Part shown: positions 34,425-39,488 of the stretch, in pieces
Position numbering within the stretch: position 1 is the stretch's first letter
Layout: each line of letters starts with the position of its first letter
NCBI GenBank assembly: GCA_900542935.1
Contig: UQPN01000020.1
Span: 1-39,488, forward strand
Reading direction: 5' to 3'
Length of the DNA: 39,488 nt
DNA from: an uncultured Eubacteriales bacterium
GTDB lineage: Bacteria; Bacillota; Clostridia; Christensenellales; Borkfalkiaceae
Notes under the pieces: model-generated
Databases searched by the model: none
What the model saw: the letters and a program-made list of their open reading frames with translations, nothing else
What the model was told of the DNA's origin: nothing
Made by a program: the position numbers and the translations under genes

Positions 34425-36452
34425 ATGATTAAATTCAACAACATCGAGATGTCGATTGAAGCTGGCAAAGTAAAAATAAACGGATTCCCGATAGTAGAAG
34501 TAGGGCTTACGGGCGAGAATAGAAATTCTCATTTGGGTGCAAAGCAAATTTGCTTATCGGAGACGCCGACTCTCAACTACGTTTCGCACGAATATAAAAG
34601 GAAAACCTTATTCGTAGTTTTGAGAAATGAAAAAATAGAGGTGGTGGCCGAGTTTAAGGAGTATGATGGCGTTCAAGGTTTTTCTGTAAAACTTAAGGTA
34701 CAAAACATCTCCGATAAAAATGTACGGATTGAAAATATTTCGTTTGTTTACGGTCTCGGAAAAAGTGTAAATGAATCTGATGATATATGCTTTACGCGTT
34801 TTTTACAAAGTCATCACGCCGAATGTCAGCCGAAAACGAAAACTCTTTTTGATGAAGGATTATCGCCGCTTTCGCCAAATTCGCAGATACGCGTAGCGCA
34901 TGGAAACGTCGGTAGTTGGTCAACCAAAGAGGAGTTGCCGCTCGGATTACTTTCTTGTAAAAACAATTACCTGGCTTTTCAGATAGAAAGTTGTAATAAC
35001 TGGTATTACGAAATCAGTGATTTCAATGGTAATTTATACGTAAATCTGAGTTTGGGTTGTTGCGAGTTTTGTGGATGGAGCAAAACTTTGAAACCCGGAG
35101 AGCAATATGAAACAAAGACTATATCTATGTTCTTTGCAAATTGTTTAAATGACGTGATGGCGGATTTGACTATTTACCGCAGACAACTTATGCATTCGTG
35201 TGAGGCGGATACAAACCTTCCTGTTATATTCAACGAATATATGCATCTTTCCTGGGATAGTCCTGAAGAGAACAGAACTAAAAGCATTGCGCCCGAAATT
35301 GCAAAACTCGGTGTAAAATATTACGTTATCGATTGTGGTTGGCACAATGAAGAACCCGGGGATAAGGTGTATCCATATGTTGGGCAATGGAAAGAAAGTA
35401 AAGTTCGTTTTCCGCATGGGTTAAAAACTACTACTGATTATATTCGTTCACTCGGAATGAAACCCGGTCTTTGGATTGAACCGGAAATAATAGGCTATAA
35501 ATGCAATGAGATGCTTCAGTATTATGACGAAGAATGTTTTATCCATAGGTTTGGCGAAAAGATATGCGTGCAGGGCAGGTATTTTCTTGATTTTAGAAAT
35601 GAAAAAGTTATTTTATATATGAATGAAACTATCAGGAGAATGATAGAAGACTACGGGGCAGAATATATAAAAATAGATTATAATCAGGATATCGGCATCG
35701 GTGCAGACGATGTAGACGGATTTGGTGCCGGAATAGAAAAATGTGCAAACGCATTTTTTGATTGGATGGACAAAATTCGAAGAAAATTTCCGAGTGTTGT
35801 ATTTGAGTGGTGCGCTTCCGGTGGTATGCGATTAGATTGGGAATCGTTAAGTCGGTTTTCGGTGGCGTCAACATCGGATCAGACTGATTATAAAAAATAC
35901 CCTTATATCGTGGGGAATATTTTTGCCGCAACGTTGCCGGAACAGGCAGGTGTGTGGAGTTACCCTGTGGCTTCTCCGGGGAGTATAGGCGTTGTTTATG
36001 AACCTTCGGAAGACTACATAGAAAATAATATTTCTGCCGAACGTGTAACGATGAATATGGTAAATGCGCTATTGGGCAGAGTTCATCTTGCAAGTCGTAT
36101 AGATCTCTTAAACGGGGAATTGTTACAACTTGTAAAAGAAGGTGTAGATTATTACAATTCATTAACGGATATAAAGAAAAAAGCGTATCCGTATCTCCCG
36201 CTTGGCTTTGCAAAATATGGAGATTCGATAGTGGTCTGTGGCTTAAAATATTTAAATAAAATATATCTTGCCGTATGGAACCTTAAAGGGGAAAACAAAG
36301 CAATCATTCCTATAAATGAAAAAGTTATTTCTGTGAAAGTCGGTTATCCGATGCAATTAGAAACTAAATATTCTTTTAACAACGGAAAATTGACTGTACA
36401 TTTTAATGAGATAACCGCAAGATTGTTTGAAATCGAACTTTTGTTAGAATAA
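34425..36452 (+). CDS. Alpha-galactosidase, GH36 family
   Basis: This 675-aa enzyme removes alpha-linked galactose from raffinose-type sugars or galactan side chains. It has no signal peptide. An N-terminal beta-sandwich (about 1-270) precedes the TIM barrel, which holds YYVIDCGWH, KPGLWIEPE and YIKIDYNQD with the nucleophile D418. The acid/base residue is D485 in STSDQTDY. A small beta domain closes the protein. All family hallmarks are present and the length is normal. The gene is markedly more AT-rich than those to its left, has a poor ribosome site and is followed by a recombinase remnant, so it probably arrived separately. It fits the galactose theme of the mgl importer. Confidence 0.95.
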   Translation: MIKFNNIEMSIEAGKVKINGFPIVEVGLTGENRNSHLGAKQICLSETPTLNYVSHEYKRKTLFVVLRNEKIEVVAEFKEYDGVQGFSVKLKVQNISDKNVRIENISFVYGLGKSVNESDDICFTRFLQSHHAECQPKTKTLFDEGLSPLSPNSQIRVAHGNVGSWSTKEELPLGLLSCKNNYLAFQIESCNNWYYEISDFNGNLYVNLSLGCCEFCGWSKTLKPGEQYETKTISMFFANCLNDVMADLTIYRRQLMHSCEADTNLPVIFNEYMHLSWDSPEENRTKSIAPEIAKLGVKYYVIDCGWHNEEPGDKVYPYVGQWKESKVRFPHGLKTTTDYIRSLGMKPGLWIEPEIIGYKCNEMLQYYDEECFIHRFGEKICVQGRYFLDFRNEKVILYMNETIRRMIEDYGAEYIKIDYNQDIGIGADDVDGFGAGIEKCANAFFDWMDKIRRKFPSVVFEWCASGGMRLDWESLSRFSVASTSDQTDYKKYPYIVGNIFAATLPEQAGVWSYPVASPGSIGVVYEPSEDYIENNISAERVTMNMVNALLGRVHLASRIDLLNGELLQLVKEGVDYYNSLTDIKKKAYPYLPLGFAKYGDSIVVCGLKYLNKIYLAVWNLKGENKAIIPINEKVISVKVGYPMQLETKYSFNNGKLTVHFNEITARLFEIELLLE

Positions 36453-36490
36453 AAAATAGGTTGCAAAAGATTTAAAACTTTCCGAATTAA

Positions 36491-36703
36491 ATTGATAAAG
36501 AAAAGAAAGATTTAATTTCCTATCTGATAAAGGACATACAGATTTATTCTAATGAAGAACAGGTTGAAATGCCGTTAAAATCGATAATCCCGAACTTTCC
36601 GATCTATTCCGATAGCGGCGAAGTGAATAAACTGTTGTGGGAGAATCAAGACGGCGTCGAAACGTTTGTCGTGCTTTCCAAAACAGTGCAGGACATATCG
36701 TAG
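36491..36703 (+). pseudogene. C-terminal remnant of a second serine recombinase
   Basis: Seventy codons are open from just after a stop codon and end in TAG. They read like the last part of the intact recombinase at 716-2392: LISYLIKDIQIY against LLLELIKEVHIY, then MPLKSIIPNFPIY against YPLKSIKFNFPVL, then VETFVVLSK against VETLVVLSH. No start or catalytic domain precedes them; the alpha-galactosidase gene ends 38 bases upstream. The remnant shows that another rlmD-targeting type of element once ended here. Confidence 0.8.
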
Positions 36704-37034
36704 CGGACGCAGAGTTCGGCGAAAGAAAAAGGGTAGATTCCGTTAAAGGAAGAGAACCGGCAGAAGCTTTTTCGGCGGTTATCCGTCGGGATATATGTTA
36801 TAATTGAAAAGTCAAGCATTTTTATAGAATTTTTTTAGATTTTCAAAAAAAATTTTTTCGGTATGGTAGAATACCCGTTGAAGGTTATATTTTCGGCGGG
36901 TATTGTCTTTTTCATACCCTTGCAAGGGTATGAAAAAACGGCACGGACGGGCGGCTCGGCGTAAATCATTATACGACAAAATAGCCGTCTTTCGGCGGCT
37001 TTAATTATTTTTGAAAGTGTATTTTCAATTATTG
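36704..37034. other. Intergenic stretch with hairpins between recombinase remnant and IS30 gene
   Basis: No gene is supported here. A short frame (36688-36807) reading HIVADAEFGERK may be a decayed copy of the RlmD tail, but this is weak. An AT-rich stretch around 36820-36860 is followed by ATACCC/GGGTAT pairs, the perfect palindrome at 36908-36937 and a small hairpin AGCCG/CGGCT near 36983-37002. The last of these could end the minus-strand transposase transcript. Confidence 0.5.
36908..36937. terminator. Perfect 30-base palindrome, probable bidirectional terminator
   Basis: TTTTTCATACCCTTG is followed directly by its exact complement, giving a 15-bp palindrome with A/T runs at both edges. 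It would form a terminator-type hairpin on either strand and could also be a protein-binding site. Confidence 0.55.
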
Positions 37035-38084
37035 TTAAATTGCTTGCAAATGAGCGTTAAACAGTTCGGCACTTGTCGCATACCCGAATATTTCGCGCGG
37101 GTAGTCGTTTACCCACGTTTCAACGGCTTTTATGCGCTTGTCGCTTATAGTGGAAAGGTCTGTGCCTTTCGGTATTAGTCGGCGTATTTCACGGTTTAAC
37201 CGCTCGTTACTGCCGCGTTCGCAACTTGTGTACGGGTGGCAATAGTAAACGCTTGTACGCTTGCCGCCATAGATTGATTTTTCAAGCCCCTCGAAGTTGC
37301 TAAACTCAACGCCGTTATCAACGGTTATACTTTTGAACAGTTTACGGAATTGCTTTCCGTACCGCTTTTCAAGTTTATTCACATAACGTACAACCGTTGC
37401 CGCCTTATGGTCGGGCATTTTGAACACGATTTCGTAACGTGTCAGCCGCTCGGTAAATGCAAGGATTGTTTCTTTCGTGCCTTGCTTGCCTATAACGCAG
37501 TCCATTTCCCAATGCCCGAATGTATCACGGGCGGCAATCTCGGCGGGGCGTTTCTCTATGCTCGTGCCTTTCGGTGGTCGTTTAATCGTCGCTTTTTGGT
37601 AATGCCGTTGTTTTAATTGCACGTCGCTCATTGTAATGCGCGTGAATATGTAGCCCGCACGGATATAGCGGTATAGCGTGGTTTTTGAAATTGTCGTGCG
37701 ACATGCCTTTTCACGCTTTATTCTGCCTAATGCGGCGCACGGGCTAATTTTTTCGTTAATTACGCGGTTTTCGATTTCCCGCACAAGTTCATAATCGTTG
37801 CCGATTTTGAGGGGCGCACCGTGCGCAGATTGATTTAAGCGGTATTTGTATTCGGCTATATCCGCGCTGTATGCGGTTACTTGCTTATAATGCCGTTCGC
37901 CCCAATAGTCGGTATAACTGTACACCTTTTGCGTACATTGACCGCGCTTTAATTCGTTGTACACGGTTGCAAGGCACACGCCCAATAATTCGGCAATGCG
38001 CTTTTTTGAACAGCCCGATTTCAAATGATTTTCTATTTCGCGCCGTTGTGTAAGTGTTAAATCTTTCGTTCCTTTCCGTTTCAT
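37035..38084 (-). CDS. IS30-family transposase
   Basis: This 349-aa transposase moves its own insertion sequence. The N-terminal helix-turn-helix (LTLTQRREIENHL, then SKKRIAELLGVCLATVYNEL) is typical of IS30. The DDE catalytic core has GHWEMDCVIGK, SITVDNGVEF and ERGSNERLNREIRRLIPKGTD, which supply the two Asp and the Glu. Length is normal and the frame is unbroken, so it may be active. A ribosome site (AAAGGAACGG) and a good promoter precede it. I could not fix the ends of the insertion sequence; a TTTGAAA at both sides is not enough to call terminal repeats. Confidence 0.95.
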   Translation of the reverse strand: MKRKGTKDLTLTQRREIENHLKSGCSKKRIAELLGVCLATVYNELKRGQCTQKVYSYTDYWGERHYKQVTAYSADIAEYKYRLNQSAHGAPLKIGNDYELVREIENRVINEKISPCAALGRIKREKACRTTISKTTLYRYIRAGYIFTRITMSDVQLKQRHYQKATIKRPPKGTSIEKRPAEIAARDTFGHWEMDCVIGKQGTKETILAFTERLTRYEIVFKMPDHKAATVVRYVNKLEKRYGKQFRKLFKSITVDNGVEFSNFEGLEKSIYGGKRTSVYYCHPYTSCERGSNERLNREIRRLIPKGTDLSTISDKRIKAVETWVNDYPREIFGYATSAELFNAHLQAI

Positions 38085-38110
38085 TGTCGTTACCGTTCCT
38101 TTATCGTTTA

Positions 38111-38139
38111 ATTTTAGTATATTTCCGCTTGAATTTCAA
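38111..38139 (-). promoter_or_regulatory. Promoter of the IS30 transposase
   Basis: On the minus strand, TTGAAA (38134-38139) and TAAAAT (38111-38116) are separated by 17 bases, 26 bases ahead of the start codon. Confidence 0.6.
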
Positions 38140-38175
38140 ACGGTTTTAACCCCATTTTGAGGGCAAAGAGCATTA

Positions 38176-38254
38176 CGCGACACCTTGTACTATACGAGCC
38201 GCCGCGCTGCGCGCGGCGGGTACAAGGTGTCGCGTTGCACCGACCGACCGACCG
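38176..38254. other. Cruciform plus CGAC tandem repeat, candidate replication origin
   Basis: CGCGACACCTTGTAC at 38176-38190 pairs perfectly with 38220-38234. Inside, CCGCCGCGC at 38199-38207 pairs with 38211-38219 around a TGC loop, leaving only an 8-base bulge. Directly beside it, ACCGACCGACCGACCG (about 38239-38253) is a tandem repeat. Such an extended hairpin next to a rolling-circle initiator gene resembles a double- or single-strand origin. That role is inferred. Confidence 0.5.
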
Positions 38255-38268
38255 CTTTCAGCACACAA

Positions 38269-38313
38269 AAAAGGCGGCTTTCGCGCTAAATCGCTTGCGA
38301 AATGCCGCCTTTT
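38269..38313 (-). terminator. Terminator of the rep gene
   Basis: On the minus strand, AAAAGGCGGC pairs with GCCGCCTTTT, with an inner GCGAAA/TTTCGC stem, and the hairpin ends in a T6 run. It lies about 135 bases downstream of the Rep stop. The symmetric A/T runs could also serve the plus strand. Confidence 0.75.
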
Positions 38314-38447
38314 GATTTTGTTTTGCGGAAGTGAAAGCGTTTTGTCAGCGCGTAACCGTGCTTGTTTCGGTTATCGGACAAACGCAAAAAACACCGTATG
38401 TAAAGCCATAGGTGTAAGACCGTCGTTATTGTATTGTTTACGCCGCG

Positions 38448-39422
38448 TTATGCTACTGCGTAGCCGGATCGCGGCGGGTTGCAAATCAAGTCTATCATTG
38501 ATACTTGCTTATACTTGAAGTGCATAATATCGCGTTCCCAACTTATCACGTTATCGAAAAGTATGTATTTCGTGCCGAAGTCCTGCATTTCCGTTACTAT
38601 TTCGTCAGCGTTCAATTTGCGGTATATTTCCGTCGGTATTCCTCTGCTGTAAACAATGCGTTCGCCCGTCTTGCCTATGTACTTTAACAAATAGTTTAGC
38701 GTTTGTCCGTGTTTCAGTTCCATTTCGTTTAATTCCTCGAAGTCGTTACGCCCGAAAGCCTTTTGAAAGAAGTCGTTTTCGTGTGTCGTTTGCATTTTGC
38801 CTTGTGCCGTGCTGTAATCTGTCTTTTCCGTTATCGTTCCTATAAGTTCGCCGTCGGGTATGTATAATAGCCCGTGGAAGTGTAGCCGCCCCGTTTCGGG
38901 CGCACACTCGAATACGCCCATATAACGCCATCCGCGCCGCGTATGTAAGTTTGACAAGCATTTACGCAACTTGCGGCGGAACGTGTCCTCATCGTGCTTA
39001 TCGTCCGCATAAGTGAAAGTTACGAAGTAGTTCCACCGATTAAGGTTAGCCTTACGGCGAAAGCGTTTTTTACGGGCGTAGAGGTTGTGTAACTTGCGCT
39101 CGATTTTGTCCGCAATATACTTGTCTAACGCGGGGTAATCGGGGAACAGCAAGAGTATACCCGCCTTTATATACGCCGTCATTTCGTCGCCTTTCAAGCC
39201 GTCTTGCATAGCGGCGTTATAAAGGCTATCAAAAAGAATGTCTATATCTTCGCGGCTGTGCCTATGCGGTACGGTTTTACGTTTACACCCGCACCGCGTA
39301 GCGATATAATGCCCGCCGTCGTGATATATCTTGTAATACGTTTCGACGGGTGGTTGCGGCTCGTCGAAAAAGAACGGGTTAAATTCGTTGTCGGGTACGG
39401 GTATTAAGTTTGCGTAACTCAT
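38448..39422 (-). CDS. Rolling-circle-type replication initiator (HUH endonuclease)
   Basis: This 324-aa protein has the three motifs of HUH nickases. They are NYFVTFTYAD (motif 1), GRLHFHGLLY with metal-binding H181 and H183 (motif 2), and LNYLLKYIGK with candidate nucleophile Y248 or Y244 (motif 3). Such proteins nick one strand at an origin to start rolling-circle replication of plasmids or small single-stranded DNA phages. The motif style is closest to plasmid and microvirus-like initiators. The start follows AGAGAGGT. The gene appears complete. The neighbouring cruciform and repeat at about 38.2 kb may be its origin. It may be part of an integrated plasmid or phage that continues past the window edge. 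Confidence 0.82.
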   Translation of the reverse strand: MSYANLIPVPDNEFNPFFFDEPQPPVETYYKIYHDGGHYIATRCGCKRKTVPHRHSREDIDILFDSLYNAAMQDGLKGDEMTAYIKAGILLLFPDYPALDKYIADKIERKLHNLYARKKRFRRKANLNRWNYFVTFTYADDKHDEDTFRRKLRKCLSNLHTRRGWRYMGVFECAPETGRLHFHGLLYIPDGELIGTITEKTDYSTAQGKMQTTHENDFFQKAFGRNDFEELNEMELKHGQTLNYLLKYIGKTGERIVYSRGIPTEIYRKLNADEIVTEMQDFGTKYILFDNVISWERDIMHFKYKQVSMIDLICNPPRSGYAVA

Positions 39423-39488
39423 TGTTGTTTACCTCTCTGTAATCGTTTGCTTGCGGGCTGTAAAGCCCCTTTCGCGGCATAAACCGCC

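Noticed and set aside
36990..38160. Terminal inverted repeats of the IS30 element
   Set aside because: TTTGAAA occurs at both sides, but the match does not extend, and no target duplication could be paired, so the ends are left open.

Overview
The window looks like chromosomal DNA of a gut-type Firmicute, probably a Clostridia lineage. The grounds are strong AGGAGG ribosome sites, lipoprotein-type solute-binding proteins, YesM/YesN-type two-component regulation, CUT1 sugar importers without their own ATPase, and large surface proteins with a C-terminal membrane anchor. Most of the window (about 2.5-34.2 kb) is moderately GC-rich and packed with + strand genes for sugar sensing, import and glycan breakdown. 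Both ends are mobile DNA, and two stretches (1-2.4 kb and about 34.2-36.9 kb) are clearly more AT-rich.

Left edge (1-2.5 kb): the right end of an integrative element, with a small ribbon-helix-helix-like protein, an overlapping micro-ORF and a large serine recombinase. The recombinase gene runs into a sequence whose other frame reads like the C-terminal tail of the 23S rRNA methyltransferase RlmD. This suggests that the element sits in rlmD and that the 3' end of the recombinase gene is its attachment junction. Near 36.5-36.7 kb a second, decayed recombinase tail ends in the same VET-x-VVLS motif. The sugar island may therefore lie between two junctions of the same kind.

Sugar island, part 1 (2.8-11.4 kb): an AraC-type response regulator, a sensor kinase and a sugar-binding lipoprotein overlap as one operon and are probably an extracellular sugar sensor. 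They are followed by a galactose/glucose-type importer, mglB-mglA-mglC. A dead AraC fragment and an intact AraC regulator on the minus strand follow.

Sugar island, part 2 (12.6-23.8 kb): two paralogous secreted proteins share a 93-bp promoter-region duplication and a nearly identical internal module of about 570 bp. The first has a run of nine G inside the -35/-10 spacer, a classical layout for phase variation. A 45-aa acidic peptide gene lies between them. A 1562-aa membrane-anchored putative glycosidase follows.

Sugar island, part 3 (23.8-36.5 kb): a CUT1-type binding protein with two permeases, then probably cytoplasmic enzymes: a GH106-like glycosidase, a Gfo/Idh/MocA oxidoreductase, an unrecognised 658-aa protein, a GH37-like glycosidase, a chimeric GH94-like remnant and a GH36 alpha-galactosidase. 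In the inferred scheme, surface proteins bind and cut a galactose-containing plant or host glycan, ABC transporters import the pieces, and cytoplasmic enzymes finish the breakdown.

Right edge (36.5-39.5 kb): the recombinase remnant, hairpins, an IS30-family transposase, a striking 59-nt cruciform with a CGAC tandem repeat, and a rolling-circle-type HUH replication initiator. I saw no tRNA, rRNA or CRISPR array.
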